From assembly GCF_017916425.1 (NCBI RefSeq), contig NZ_JAFMSX010000001.1:1426001-1490000 (forward strand): a stretch of DNA of 64,000 bases, read 5' to 3'. A program made the translations under genes and the position numbers. Shown here piece by piece: positions 34,922-46,299 of this stretch. The notes beneath the pieces were generated by a model. That model ran no database searches. It was not told the DNA's origin and saw nothing but the letters and a program-made list of their open reading frames with translations. This stretch comes from Nocardioides sp. SYSU D00065. GTDB lineage: Bacteria > Actinomycetota > Actinomycetes > Propionibacteriales > Nocardioidaceae. Every line of letters begins with the position of its first letter. Position 1 is the first letter of the stretch.

Positions 34922-35719
34922 GAGGACGGCGTACCCGACGAAGGCGCCCACGTCGAGCAGGGTGTGGGCGACGACGAACGGGAGCACCCGCCCCCAGCGG
35001 CGGAAGAGCCAGCCGAACAGCAGCCCCATGGCCAGGTTGCCGACGAAGCCGCCGAGCCCCTGGTAGAGGTGATAGCTGCCGCGCAGCAGGGCGGCGAGGC
35101 CGATCGCCGCGGAGTCGCCGAAGCCGAGCTGGCGCAACCGCACCTGCACGAAGCCGAGCACCACGAGCTCCTCCAGCACGGCGTTCTCCGCCGCCGCCAG
35201 GACGAGCACGGGCACCCGCCACCACTCCTCCGGGAGCGACTGCGCGACCACCGTCAGGTTGGTCCCCAGCGCGAAGGTGGTCAGGTAGAACACCACCCCC
35301 ACCGATCCGACGCCCAGCGCCAGCCAGGCGCCGCGACCCGGGTCGCCCCACGTCGCCCAGCCGCCGTCGCGCGCCCACACCTCGCGCAGCCGGGTGCCCG
35401 AGCGGACCAGGAGGTACGCCGCCAGCGCGACGGGCACCAGCGCGAAGCCGATCCGCAGCAGCTGGTAGGTCAGGTCCAGCCACGGCCGGTCGGGGGCGAG
35501 CGAGTTGTTGAGGTTCGCCGCCTGCGAGGACAGCGGTCCCGGCGCGGTGAGCGCCGAGACGATGCTGACGACCGAGTAGACCGCCGACCGGCCGAGCGAC
35601 AGCAGCAGCACGATCGCCAGCTCGGTCCACAGCAGCGCCCGCGCGAGGTCGGGCACCCCGCCCGGGACCGGCGTGTCGGGCAGTCGCCACCAGGACCGGG
35701 CGGGGGTGGAGGTGCTCAC
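34889..35719 (-). CDS. CPBP (CAAX/Abi) family intramembrane metalloprotease
   Basis: 276 residues from GTG 35719 with about seven helices. The three CPBP motifs are present: the Glu-Glu in AVLEELVVLGFVQ, an H-containing motif 2 in LLRGSYHLYQG, and motif 3 in VVAHTLLDVG. Bacterial members are linked to self-immunity or membrane-protein turnover. Located 23 bp from the end of clpB on the same strand; a shared transcript is possible. Confidence 0.88.
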   Translation of the reverse strand: MSTSTPARSWWRLPDTPVPGGVPDLARALLWTELAIVLLLSLGRSAVYSVVSIVSALTAPGPLSSQAANLNNSLAPDRPWLDLTYQLLRIGFALVPVALAAYLLVRSGTRLREVWARDGGWATWGDPGRGAWLALGVGSVGVVFYLTTFALGTNLTVVAQSLPEEWWRVPVLVLAAAENAVLEELVVLGFVQVRLRQLGFGDSAAIGLAALLRGSYHLYQGLGGFVGNLAMGLLFGWLFRRWGRVLPFVVAHTLLDVGAFVGYAVLAGRVSWLPTL

Positions 35720-35742
35720 CGGGACAGCATCGCGGACGCGGC

Positions 35743-38328
<2,586 letters not shown>

Positions 38329-38396
38329 AGGTCCTCCTGGGTCACGAACGTCTCTGCGGGACCCACTGTGGTCCCACCTCGATCAACGCGCCAGAA

Positions 38397-38417
38397 GTTG
38401 AGTCGATTCCCCTCAAC
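38397..38417. promoter_or_regulatory. HAIR (HspR-associated inverted repeat)
   Basis: GTTGAGT, seven bases, CCTCAAC. This fits the known HAIR pattern CTTGAGT-N7-ACTCAAG with one change per arm. It is upstream of the clpB start and is the expected HspR binding site in actinobacteria. Confidence 0.8.
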
Positions 38418-38446
38418 TCTGGGAATTTGCGCGTCCCGGCCGGTTG

Positions 38447-39187
38447 TCAGCCTCGCCGCAGGAGGTAGGTGTCCATGACCCAGCCGTCGCGGTCCTTCGC
38501 GCGGGCTCGCGCGGCCGTGATCTCCCCGACGACGTCGCGCAGCGGCCCGGCGACCAGCTCCTCGTGCGGGCTGCCGAGGTTGGCCCCCCACCAGATGTCC
38601 CAGTCCCCCGCGAGCGACGACGCCTCCAGCCGGCCGTCGAGCATCACGACGAGGTTGTCGTGCCCGGCCGCGACCTCGGCCGCCAGCCGACGGCCCGTCG
38701 TGACCAGCACCGGCCGACCCACCTCGTGGAGGACGACGCGGTGGCGGGCGGCGAGGAGCGACAGCGCCGACACACCCGGCAGGACGTCGTACGGCAGCCG
38801 CAGCCGGTCGACGACGCGGATGGTCGAGTCGTAGAACGCCGGGTCGCCCCACACGAGGAAGCCGACCGTGCCCGGCCGCCGCCCGATCACCGAGGCGTAC
38901 GCCGCGGCGCGGGCGTCGTGCCAGTCGCGGACCGCGCCCTCGTAGTCGGCGGGGTCGTCGCGGTCGCGCGGCGGGTCCGGCACGGCGACCAGCTCGGTCC
39001 CGACGTCGGCGCAGATCGCCCGGCGCAGCGCGAGCAGGGGGTCGGCGCCCGCGTCGGCGCCGCCCTTGTCGGCAGCGATGACGTAGTCGCAGCCGGCGAT
39101 GGCCTCGCGCGCCTCCGCCGTCAGCTGGCCGGGGTGGCAGCCGATGCCGACGACGCGGACGCGAGACGCCGTGCCGGCCTCGATCAC
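38447..39187 (-). CDS. cobF: Precorrin-6A synthase (deacetylating)
   Basis: 246 residues from GTG 39187, overlapping the cobN stop by four bases. SAM-methyltransferase fold of the cobalamin group: VRVVGIGCHPGQLTAEA at the N-terminus, GFLVWGDPAFYDS and VLPGVSAL. In the oxygen-dependent pathway it methylates C-1 of precorrin-5 with loss of acetate. It is absent from anaerobic pathways, which supports the aerobic route. Confidence 0.92.
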   Translation of the reverse strand: MIEAGTASRVRVVGIGCHPGQLTAEAREAIAGCDYVIAADKGGADAGADPLLALRRAICADVGTELVAVPDPPRDRDDPADYEGAVRDWHDARAAAYASVIGRRPGTVGFLVWGDPAFYDSTIRVVDRLRLPYDVLPGVSALSLLAARHRVVLHEVGRPVLVTTGRRLAAEVAAGHDNLVVMLDGRLEASSLAGDWDIWWGANLGSPHEELVAGPLRDVVGEITAARARAKDRDGWVMDTYLLRRG

Positions 39188-42100
39188 CGGTCCTCCAGCT
39201 CGCCCTCGACGTCGAGGTAGACCTGCTGCAGCGCGGCCATCACCTCGGCGTCGGGCTCCGCCCAGAGCCCGCGGTCGGCCGCCTCGTGCAGCCGCTCGAC
39301 GATGCCGCGCAGCGCCCACGGGTTGGAGGTGCGCAGGAACTCCTGGTTGGTCTCGTCGAGGACGTACTCCTTGGCGAGCGACTCGTACATCCAGTCGTGC
39401 ACGACGCCGGCGGTGGCGTCGAAGCCGAAGAGGTAGTCGACGGTGGCGGCGAGCTCGAAGGCGCCCTTGTAGCCGTGGCGCTGCATCGCTCCGATCCACC
39501 GCGGGTTGACCACGCGGGCCCGGAAGACGCGGTTGGTCTCCTCCTGCAGCGTGCGGGTCCGCACCGCGTCGGGCGTCGTCGAGTCGCCGACGTACGCCTT
39601 GGGGTCGCTGCCGGTCAGCGCGCGCACCGTGGCGACCATGCCGCCGTGGTACTGGAAGTAGTCGTCGCTGTCGGCGATGTCGTGCTCGCGGGTGTCGACG
39701 TTCTTGGCCGCCACCTTGATCCGCCGGTAGTTGGTGCGCATGTCGTCGGCCGCCGGCGCGCCGTCGAGGTCGCGGCCGTAGGCGAAGCCGCCCCAGGCCG
39801 TGTAGACCTCGGCGAGATCCTGGTCGCTGCGCCAGTTGCCCGACTCGACGACCTGCAGGATCCCGGCGCCGTACGAGCCGGGCTTGGACCCGAAGATCCG
39901 GGTGGTCGAGCGCCGCTCGTCGCCGTGCTCGGCGAGGTCGGCGCGGGCGTGCGCACGGACGTGGTTGAGCTCGTCGGGCTCGTCGAGCGCGGCGACGAGG
40001 CGGACGGCGTCGTCGAGCATGGCGACCACGTGCGGGAACGCGTCGCGGAAGAACCCCGAGATGCGGACGGTGACGTCGATGCGCGGACGCCCCAGCTCCT
40101 CGAGCGGGACGACCTGCAGGTCGCTGACCCGACGCGAGGCCTCGTCCCACACCGGGCGGACGCCGAGCAGGGCGAGCACCTCGGCGACGTCGTCGCCGCT
40201 GGTGCGCATCGCGCTGGTGCCCCACACCGACAGCCCGACCGACTGGGGGTAGCCGCCGGTCTCCTCGACGTACTTCGTGACCAGCGACTCGGCCATCGCC
40301 TGCCCGGTCTGCCACGCCAGGCGGGAGGGCACCGCGCGCGGGTCGACGGTGTAGAAGTTGCGGCCGGTCGGCAGCACGTTGACCAGCCCGCGCAGCGGCG
40401 AGCCCGACGGCCCGGCGCTGATGAAGCCGCCGTCGAGCGCGTGCACGACGGCGTCGAGCTCGTCGGTGGTGCGCGCCAGCCGGGGCACGACCTGGGTCGC
40501 CGCGAACTCCAGCACTCGCCGCACCTCCGGGTCGTCGTGCAGCTCGGCGGCGCGCGCGGGGTCCCAGTCGGCCTTGTCCATCTGCTCGACCAGCTCGCGC
40601 GCGATGGCCTCGACCCGGTCGACCTCGCCGGTCGCCTCCGACTCCGCCAGGCCCAGCGCCGCCCGCAAACCCGGCACCGCCTGCGCCTGCCCGCCGAAGA
40701 CCTGCGCGGCCCGCAAGATCGCCAGCACGAGGTTCACCCGCGCCTCGCCGCTCGGCGCCTCGCCGAGCACGTGCAGCCCGTCGCGGATCTGCGCGTCCTT
40801 GATCTCGCAGAGCCACCCGTCGACGTGCATGATGAAGTCGTCGAACTCCTCGGCGTCCGGCTGCTCCTCCAGCCCGAGGTCGCGGTGCATCTCGGCGGCG
40901 TGCATGAGCTGCCAGATCTCCCCGCGGATGGCCGGCAGCTTGGCCGGGTCCATCGCTGCGATGTTGGCGTGCTCGTCGAGCAGCTGCTCGAGGCGGGCGA
41001 TGTCGCCGTACGACTCCGCGCGCGCCATCGGCGGCACGAGGTGGTCGACGATCGTCGCGTGCGCGCGGCGCTTGGCCTGAGCGCCCTCGCCGGGGTCGTT
41101 GACCAGGAACGGATAGACCAGCGGCAGGTCGCCCAGCGCCGCGTCGGTGCCGCAGCTCGCCGACAGCGCGGCGTTCTTGCCGGGCAGCCACTCGAGCGAC
41201 CCGTGCTTGCCGAGGTGGACGACCGCGTCGGCCCCGAACCCGCCCTCCTCGACGGCACTGCCGAGCCACCGGTAGGCGCCGAGGTAGTGGTGGGTCGGCG
41301 CGAGGTCGGGGTCGTGGTAGATCGCGATCGGGTTCTCACCGAAGCCGCGCGGCGGCTGGATGAGCAGCACGACGTTGCCGGCGCGCACCGTCGCCAGCAC
41401 GAGCTCGCCGGCGTCGTTGACGAACAGCGACCCGGGCGCCTCGCCCCACGCCTCGACCATGTCGTCGCGCAGGTCCTGCGGCAGGTCGGCGGTCCACGCG
41501 GCGTACTGCTCCGGCGTGATCCGCACGTGCGCGTCGGTCAGCTGCGCGTGGGTGAGCCACTCCTCGTCCTGGCCGCCGGCGGCGATGAGGGCGTGGATGA
41601 GCGCGTCGCCCTTCTCAGTGTCCGTGGCGTCGCGGTCGAGGATGTCCACGACCTCGTTGCCCGTGCCGAGGTCGTACCCCTCGGCCCGCAGCCGCTGCAG
41701 CAGCCGGATCGCCGAGACGGGGGTGTCGAGGCCGACGGCGTTGCCGATGCGGGCGTGCTTGGTGGGGTACGCCGACAGCACGAGGGCGAGCCGCTTCTCG
41801 GCGTTCGGCACGTGGCGCAGGCGCGCGTGCTTGACCGCGATGCCCGCCACGCGGGCGCACCGCTCGGGGTCGGCGACGTAGTGCGGGAGCCCGTCGGCGT
41901 CGACCTCCTTGAACGAGAACGGCGCGGTGATGATGCGGCCGTCGAACTCCGGGATCGCGATCTGGGTGGCCGAGTCCAGCGGACCCACGCCGTCGTCGGA
42001 CGCCTCCCACTCCGCGCGGCTCGACGTCAGGCACAGCCCCTGGATGATCGGGAAGTCGAGCGCCGACATGCGCGCCACGTCCCACGACTCGTCGTCGCCG

Positions 42101-42780
42101 CCCGCGCTCGCGCCGGCCGGAACGCTTCCGCCGGCGGCCAGCACCGTGACGATGAGCGCGTCGAGCGTGCCGAGCGCGTCGTACAGCTCGTCGGGTGCCG
42201 AGCGCAGCGACCCGGCGAAGATCGGTACGCCGACGGCCCGGCCCGTGGCGTCGACCGCGTCGGCCAGCGCGTGGGCGAACGCGGTGTTGCCGCTCGCCTC
42301 GTGGGCGCGGTAGTACAGCACCCCGATGCGGGGCAGGTCGCTCTCGCTCGGCGGTCGCTCGGCGTACCCCCACTGCGGCAGCACCGCCGGCGGCTCGAAC
42401 CCCTCGCCGGTGAGCAGCACGGTGTCGGAGAGGAAGGCATGCAGCTGCGCGAGGTTCGCCGGCCCGCCCTCGGCGAGGTAGCGGTGCGCCTCGGCCGCGA
42501 CCCCGATCGGCACCGACGAGAGCTCCATCAGCTCCGCGCTCGGCGTCTGCTCACCCCCGAGGACGACGACGGGCTTGCCGGTCGCCGCGATGCGGGTGAA
42601 CCCGGAGCAGAGGTCCTGCGGTGAGCCGAGCAGCCGGCCGACGACGAGGTCGCAGCCCTCGATCACCTCGGCCATCGACTGGTGGCCGGGTCGCGCCGGG
42701 TTGGCGAGCACGTAGTCGGCGCCGGACGCCCGCGCGCTCAGCAGGTCGGTGTCGGACGTGGACAGCAGCGCGATGCGCAC
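39184..42780 (-). CDS. cobN: Cobaltochelatase subunit CobN
   Basis: 1198 residues from GTG 42780, GAGGAGGAA upstream. The large chelatase subunit that inserts cobalt into hydrogenobyrinic acid a,c-diamide. Typical segments are seen: VHLGKHGSLEWLPGKNAALS, GRNFYTVDPRAVPS, GYKGAFELAATVDYLFGFDA and TSNPWALRGI. It needs an AAA+/VWA helper; the chelatase ATPase at 61145 is the likely partner, since no cobS/cobT are present. A cobalamin riboswitch precedes it. Confidence 0.96.
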   Translation of the reverse strand: MRIALLSTSDTDLLSARASGADYVLANPARPGHQSMAEVIEGCDLVVGRLLGSPQDLCSGFTRIAATGKPVVVLGGEQTPSAELMELSSVPIGVAAEAHRYLAEGGPANLAQLHAFLSDTVLLTGEGFEPPAVLPQWGYAERPPSESDLPRIGVLYYRAHEASGNTAFAHALADAVDATGRAVGVPIFAGSLRSAPDELYDALGTLDALIVTVLAAGGSVPAGASAGGDDESWDVARMSALDFPIIQGLCLTSSRAEWEASDDGVGPLDSATQIAIPEFDGRIITAPFSFKEVDADGLPHYVADPERCARVAGIAVKHARLRHVPNAEKRLALVLSAYPTKHARIGNAVGLDTPVSAIRLLQRLRAEGYDLGTGNEVVDILDRDATDTEKGDALIHALIAAGGQDEEWLTHAQLTDAHVRITPEQYAAWTADLPQDLRDDMVEAWGEAPGSLFVNDAGELVLATVRAGNVVLLIQPPRGFGENPIAIYHDPDLAPTHHYLGAYRWLGSAVEEGGFGADAVVHLGKHGSLEWLPGKNAALSASCGTDAALGDLPLVYPFLVNDPGEGAQAKRRAHATIVDHLVPPMARAESYGDIARLEQLLDEHANIAAMDPAKLPAIRGEIWQLMHAAEMHRDLGLEEQPDAEEFDDFIMHVDGWLCEIKDAQIRDGLHVLGEAPSGEARVNLVLAILRAAQVFGGQAQAVPGLRAALGLAESEATGEVDRVEAIARELVEQMDKADWDPARAAELHDDPEVRRVLEFAATQVVPRLARTTDELDAVVHALDGGFISAGPSGSPLRGLVNVLPTGRNFYTVDPRAVPSRLAWQTGQAMAESLVTKYVEETGGYPQSVGLSVWGTSAMRTSGDDVAEVLALLGVRPVWDEASRRVSDLQVVPLEELGRPRIDVTVRISGFFRDAFPHVVAMLDDAVRLVAALDEPDELNHVRAHARADLAEHGDERRSTTRIFGSKPGSYGAGILQVVESGNWRSDQDLAEVYTAWGGFAYGRDLDGAPAADDMRTNYRRIKVAAKNVDTREHDIADSDDYFQYHGGMVATVRALTGSDPKAYVGDSTTPDAVRTRTLQEETNRVFRARVVNPRWIGAMQRHGYKGAFELAATVDYLFGFDATAGVVHDWMYESLAKEYVLDETNQEFLRTSNPWALRGIVERLHEAADRGLWAEPDAEVMAALQQVYLDVEGELEDR

Positions 42781-42788
42781 GGTTCCTC

Positions 42789-42925
42789 CTCGGGGTTCTC
42801 GCCCCTCGTGACGGGATCCGCGTGGGCCAGTGTCTGGCTGCGGCCTGCGCCGGGCAGACCTCACAGTGGCGGAACCGCCCCGGTCTCGCACCGGGTTCCT
42901 GGGTCCCACGCGGAGTGGTGCCGCG
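42789..42925 (-). promoter_or_regulatory. Cobalamin riboswitch upstream of cobN
   Basis: Read leftward: GGAACCCGGTGCGAGACCGG, then the B12 box GCCACTGT (42863-42870), AGCCAGACACTGGCC and GGGCGAGAACCCC before the ribosome site. Same architecture as the one at 43975. It should shut cobN/cobF expression when adenosylcobalamin is plentiful. Confidence 0.92.
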
Positions 42926-42956
42926 AGCCTAGCGGCACGGGCCGGCCCTGATCCCC

Positions 42957-42996
42957 GGTGGTTGAGGTGCGAGCGCAGCGCGCCTCGAACCGCCGA
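42957..42996. repeat. REP-like hairpin element, copy A
   Basis: Begins ggtggttgaggtgcg and ends gcctcgaaccgcc, with arms that pair with each other. Related to copies at 43872, 47031 and 48537. Lies between the cobN riboswitch and cobG. Confidence 0.7.
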
Positions 42997-42999
42997 CAC

Positions 43000-43040
43000 C
43001 GTGGAACATCCGAGCCACCACATGACTCGGAACCTCCACG
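43000..43040. repeat. Dispersed hairpin element, copy 2
   Basis: 15-bp arms (43000-43014 with 43026-43040) pairing at 12 of 15 positions around the loop ccaccacatga. It is 35/41 identical to the element at 16440-16480. It sits 28 bp before cobG, just as copy 1 sits shortly before a gene start. Confidence 0.85.
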
Positions 43041-43067
43041 ATCCAGCGCCAGTGCCACACTCACCCC

Positions 43068-43883
43068 GTGACCCGCACCCGAGGCGACCTCTGCCCAGGC
43101 GTCTTCCGCCCGTGGCCCGCCGACGACGGCGCGCTGGTCCGGCTCCGCATCCCCGGCGGCCACGTCTCCCGTACGACGCTCGCCGCGCTCCTCGACGTCG
43201 CCGAGACCTACGGCGACGGGCATGTCCACCTCACCAAGCGGGCCAACCTCCAGCTGCGCGCCCTGCCCCTGGCGGACGGCGCCGTGCCACCCGAGGTCGT
43301 CGAGGCGATCCGCGCGACCGGCCTGCTCCCCCACCCCGACCACGAGCTCGTGCGCAACTTCCTCGTCTCGCCGCTGACCGGCCTGGTCGACGGACGCGCG
43401 GACCTGCGAGCGGTGACGGGCGAGCTCGACGACCGCATCTGCGCGACACCCTCCCTCGCCACGCTGCCGGGCCGCTTCCTCCTCGTCCTCGACGACGGCC
43501 GCGGCGATCTCGTCGACCGCTCCTGCGACCTCGGCCTCGTTGCCCTGTCCGCCGACGAGGTCCAGCTCCGCATCGGGTCCTCGCACTGGGGCCCGGTCGT
43601 CCCGATCACCGAGGCGGCCGCCCGCCTGACAGGACTCGCCCGTGCCTTCCAGCAGGTCCGCGACAGCGCCTGGCACGTCGACGAGCTCCCCGTCCCGCCC
43701 GCGTCCCGACCCGCCGACCCGCGCCTGCCTGCGGCGACCGACCCGCCGTCGTACGGCGACGTGGCGCCGGGCGTCACGCACCTCGAGGTTCCCGACGGGG
43801 TGCTCGACCGCGCGGCGCTGGACGCGCTGCCCGAGCGACTGGTCGTCACCCCGTGGAAGTCCCTCGTCGCAACCGCTGGCTGA
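43068..43883 (+). CDS. Precorrin-3B synthase-like protein (short CobG)
   Basis: 271 residues from GTG 43068. The N-terminal part matches the CobG/sulfite-reductase ferredoxin-like fold: GDLCPGVFRPWPADDGALVRLRIPGG, then DGHVHLTKRANLQLR. The end ERLVVTPWKSLV matches the CobG C-terminus. CobG is normally near 400 residues and carries a [4Fe-4S] cysteine set; here it is about a third shorter and only scattered Cys remain, so the usual cluster motif is absent. The last codons and stop lie inside a REP-like element. Function as precorrin-3B synthase is doubtful or altered. Confidence 0.7.
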   Translation: MTRTRGDLCPGVFRPWPADDGALVRLRIPGGHVSRTTLAALLDVAETYGDGHVHLTKRANLQLRALPLADGAVPPEVVEAIRATGLLPHPDHELVRNFLVSPLTGLVDGRADLRAVTGELDDRICATPSLATLPGRFLLVLDDGRGDLVDRSCDLGLVALSADEVQLRIGSSHWGPVVPITEAAARLTGLARAFQQVRDSAWHVDELPVPPASRPADPRLPAATDPPSYGDVAPGVTHLEVPDGVLDRAALDALPERLVVTPWKSLVATAG

Positions 43884-43915
43884 GGAGCGACGAAGCCGCG
43901 TCGCGAAACCCCTGG
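43872..43915. repeat. REP-like element, copy B
   Basis: Sequence accgctggctgaggagcgac then gaagccgcgtcgcgaaaccc. The first 12 bases form the last codons (Thr-Ala-Gly) and the stop of the cobG-like gene. Copy C does the same for cobM. Confidence 0.75.
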
Positions 43916-43974
43916 CCCCGGTCGCCAGGCCCGTCCACGCGCCCGCGCCCCCCTGCCCTAGGCTGCCCGCGTCA

Positions 43975-44098
43975 CGCGACGCAGGAACCCGGTGCGAGTC
44001 CGGGGCGGTTCCGCCACTGTCAGACCCTCCGGCGACATCGAGGGTCGAGCCAGACACTGCCCGCGCGATGTCCGCCGACCAGGGGCGAGAACCCCGAG
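43975..44098 (+). promoter_or_regulatory. Cobalamin riboswitch upstream of cobH
   Basis: GGAACCCGGTGCGAGTCCGG, B12 box GCCACTGT (44013-44020), AGCCAGACACTG and GGGGCGAGAACCCC, ending 10 bases before the cobH ATG. It overlaps the ribosome site region, so translational control is likely. Confidence 0.93.
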
Positions 44099-44107
44099 GA
44101 GCAGCCG

Positions 44108-44767
44108 ATGAGCCCGACCCTCCCCGCGCGCCCGACGCGCCGGTTCGACTACGTCGACGACGGTGCCGCGATCTACGACGAGTCGTTCGCGACGATCCGC
44201 CGCGAGGCGACCTTCCACCACCTGCCCGCCGACGCCGAGCGCGTCGCCGTACGCATGGTCCACGGCACCGGCCAGACCGACCTCACCCGCGACCTGGTCG
44301 TCCACCCGCGGCTCGTGGGCGCGGCTCGTACGGCGCTCGAGGCCGGCGCGCCGATCATCACCGACGCGCACATGGTCGCGAGCGGCGTCACCCGCGCCCG
44401 CCTCCCGCGCGACAACGAGGTGCTCTGCGCGCTGCGCGACCCGGCGGTGCCCGCCCTCGCGGCGAGCATGGGCACCACCCGCTCCGCCGCCGCGCTGTCC
44501 CTGCTCGCCGACCGTCTCGAGGGCTCCGTCGTGGCGGTCGGCAACGCCCCCACCGCGCTGTTCCACCTCCTCGAGATGCTGCTCGACGGGGCGCCGCGAC
44601 CCGCCGCGATCATCGGCGTACCGGTCGGGTTCATCGGCGCCGCCGAGTCCAAGCAGGCGCTGGAGGACTGCGACCTCGACGTCCCCTACCTCACCGTCCG
44701 CGGCCGTCGCGGCGGCTCGGCGATGGCCGCCTCCGCCCTCAACGCGCTCGCTCAGGAGCGGGAGTGA
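44108..44767 (+). CDS. cobH: Precorrin-8X methylmutase
   Basis: 219 residues from ATG 44108. CobH/CbiC family: catalytic His52 in RMVHGTGQTD, DAHMVASGVTRARLP, VGNAPTALFHLLEML and VGFIGAAESKQAL. It moves a methyl group from C-11 to C-12, giving hydrogenobyrinic acid. First gene after the riboswitch; followed by cobIJ with a four-base overlap. Confidence 0.95.
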   Translation: MSPTLPARPTRRFDYVDDGAAIYDESFATIRREATFHHLPADAERVAVRMVHGTGQTDLTRDLVVHPRLVGAARTALEAGAPIITDAHMVASGVTRARLPRDNEVLCALRDPAVPALAASMGTTRSAAALSLLADRLEGSVVAVGNAPTALFHLLEMLLDGAPRPAAIIGVPVGFIGAAESKQALEDCDLDVPYLTVRGRRGGSAMAASALNALAQERE

Positions 44768-46299
44768 CCGGCGAGGTGAGCGGCCGGCTGTACGGCGTCG
44801 GGCTCGGCCCGGGCGACCCGGAGCTGATCACCCGCAAGGCCGCGCGCCTGATCGAGTCGGCTGACGTGATCGCCTTCCACGCCGGCGTCGGCAAGGCGTC
44901 CAACGCCCGCGCGATCGCCGCCGAGCTCATCCCGGCGACGGCGCTCGAGGAGGAGCTCCGCTACCCCGTCACCACCGGCACGACCGCCCACCCGGGCGGG
45001 TACGCCGGCGCGATGGCGGAGTTCTACGAGTCGTGCGCGGCGCGGCTGGCCGCCCACCTCGAGGCCGGCCGTACGGTCGTGGTGCTGGCCGAGGGCGACC
45101 CGCTGTTCTACGGCTCGTTCATGTACCTCCACGACCGGCTCGCCCACCGGTTCGAGACCGAGGTGGTCCCCGGCGTGCCTGCCTTCGCCGCGGCCACCGC
45201 TGTCCTCGCCTCGCCGCTCGTGCGCCAGACCGACGTCCTCACCGTGCTGCCCGGCACGCTGCCGGTCCCCGAGCTCGCGCGCCGCCTCGCCGACACCGAC
45301 GGCGCGATCGTCATGAAGCTCGGCCGCCGCTTCCCCGGCGTCGTCGAGGCGCTGCGCCAGGCCGGTCGGCTCGAGCACGCGCTGTACGTCGAGCGCGCCT
45401 CGATGCCCGCCGAGCGCTGGATGCGGGTGGTCGACGTCGACCCCGCGACGGTTCCGTACTTCAGCCTGATCGTCGTCCCCGGCGACAGCCTCGCGGAGGA
45501 CCCCCACGGCCGACGGGACGTCGTCGCGGGTCGAGCACCCCGCCCGGAGCGAGCGGGCGGGGCGGGACCTCACCCCCTCACGGTCGTCGGCCTCGGCCCC
45601 GGCCCGGACAGGTGGCTGACCCCCGAGGCGGCCGAGGCGCTGGGCCGCGTCGACCACGTCGTCGGCTACGCCCCCTACGTCAACCGCGTCCCCCAGCGCG
45701 AGGGCCTCACCCGCCACGCGTCCGGCAACACCGTCGAGGTCGACCGCGCCCGCCTCGCCTTGGACCTCGCCCGGCGCGGCGAGCGCGTGGCCGTCGTGTC
45801 CGGTGGGGACGCGGGGGTCTTCGGGATGGCCAGCGCCGTGTTCGAGGCAGCCGTCGACTACCCCGACGTACCCGTCGAGGTCGTCCCCGGCGTCAGCGCC
45901 GTCCAGGCCGTCGCGGCGAAGGCCGGCGCACCGGTCGGTGCGGACTTCGCGGTCGTCTCGCTGAGCGACCGCCTCAAGCCGTGGCCGGTGGTGCAGAAGC
46001 GCCTGCGCGCGATCGCGGAGGCCGACCTCGTCCTCGCGGTCTACAACCCGGCCTCCCGCAGCCGCACCACCCAGGTCGCCGACCTGCAGAAGCTGTTCCT
46101 GGAGCACCGCAGCCCGGACACGGTCGTCGTGGTCGGCCGCGACGTCGGTCGCGCCGAGGAGTCGCTGACGGTGACCACCCTCGCCCAGCTCGAGGCCGAC
46201 ACGATCGACATGAAGTGCCTGCTGATCGTCGGCGCCTCCTCGACCCGCGTGACCGCGGCCGGCCAGGTGTGGACGCCTCGCTTCGTGGAGGGCGGGTGA
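44764..46299 (+). CDS. cobIJ: Fused precorrin-2 C20- and precorrin-3B C17-methyltransferase
   Basis: 511 residues from GTG 44764. Two SAM-dependent methyltransferase domains in tandem: CobI (residues 1-245: YGVGLGPGDPELIT, LAEGDPLFYGSF, VVPGVPAF) and CobJ (about 275-511: VVGLGPGPDRWLTPEA, VVSGGDAGVFGM, VVPGVSAVQA, LAVYNPASRSRT). A short Arg/Gly-rich linker joins them. Fusion of these two steps is common in actinobacteria and should channel the unstable intermediate around ring contraction. Confidence 0.95.
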   Translation: MTGEVSGRLYGVGLGPGDPELITRKAARLIESADVIAFHAGVGKASNARAIAAELIPATALEEELRYPVTTGTTAHPGGYAGAMAEFYESCAARLAAHLEAGRTVVVLAEGDPLFYGSFMYLHDRLAHRFETEVVPGVPAFAAATAVLASPLVRQTDVLTVLPGTLPVPELARRLADTDGAIVMKLGRRFPGVVEALRQAGRLEHALYVERASMPAERWMRVVDVDPATVPYFSLIVVPGDSLAEDPHGRRDVVAGRAPRPERAGGAGPHPLTVVGLGPGPDRWLTPEAAEALGRVDHVVGYAPYVNRVPQREGLTRHASGNTVEVDRARLALDLARRGERVAVVSGGDAGVFGMASAVFEAAVDYPDVPVEVVPGVSAVQAVAAKAGAPVGADFAVVSLSDRLKPWPVVQKRLRAIAEADLVLAVYNPASRSRTTQVADLQKLFLEHRSPDTVVVVGRDVGRAEESLTVTTLAQLEADTIDMKCLLIVGASSTRVTAAGQVWTPRFVEGG

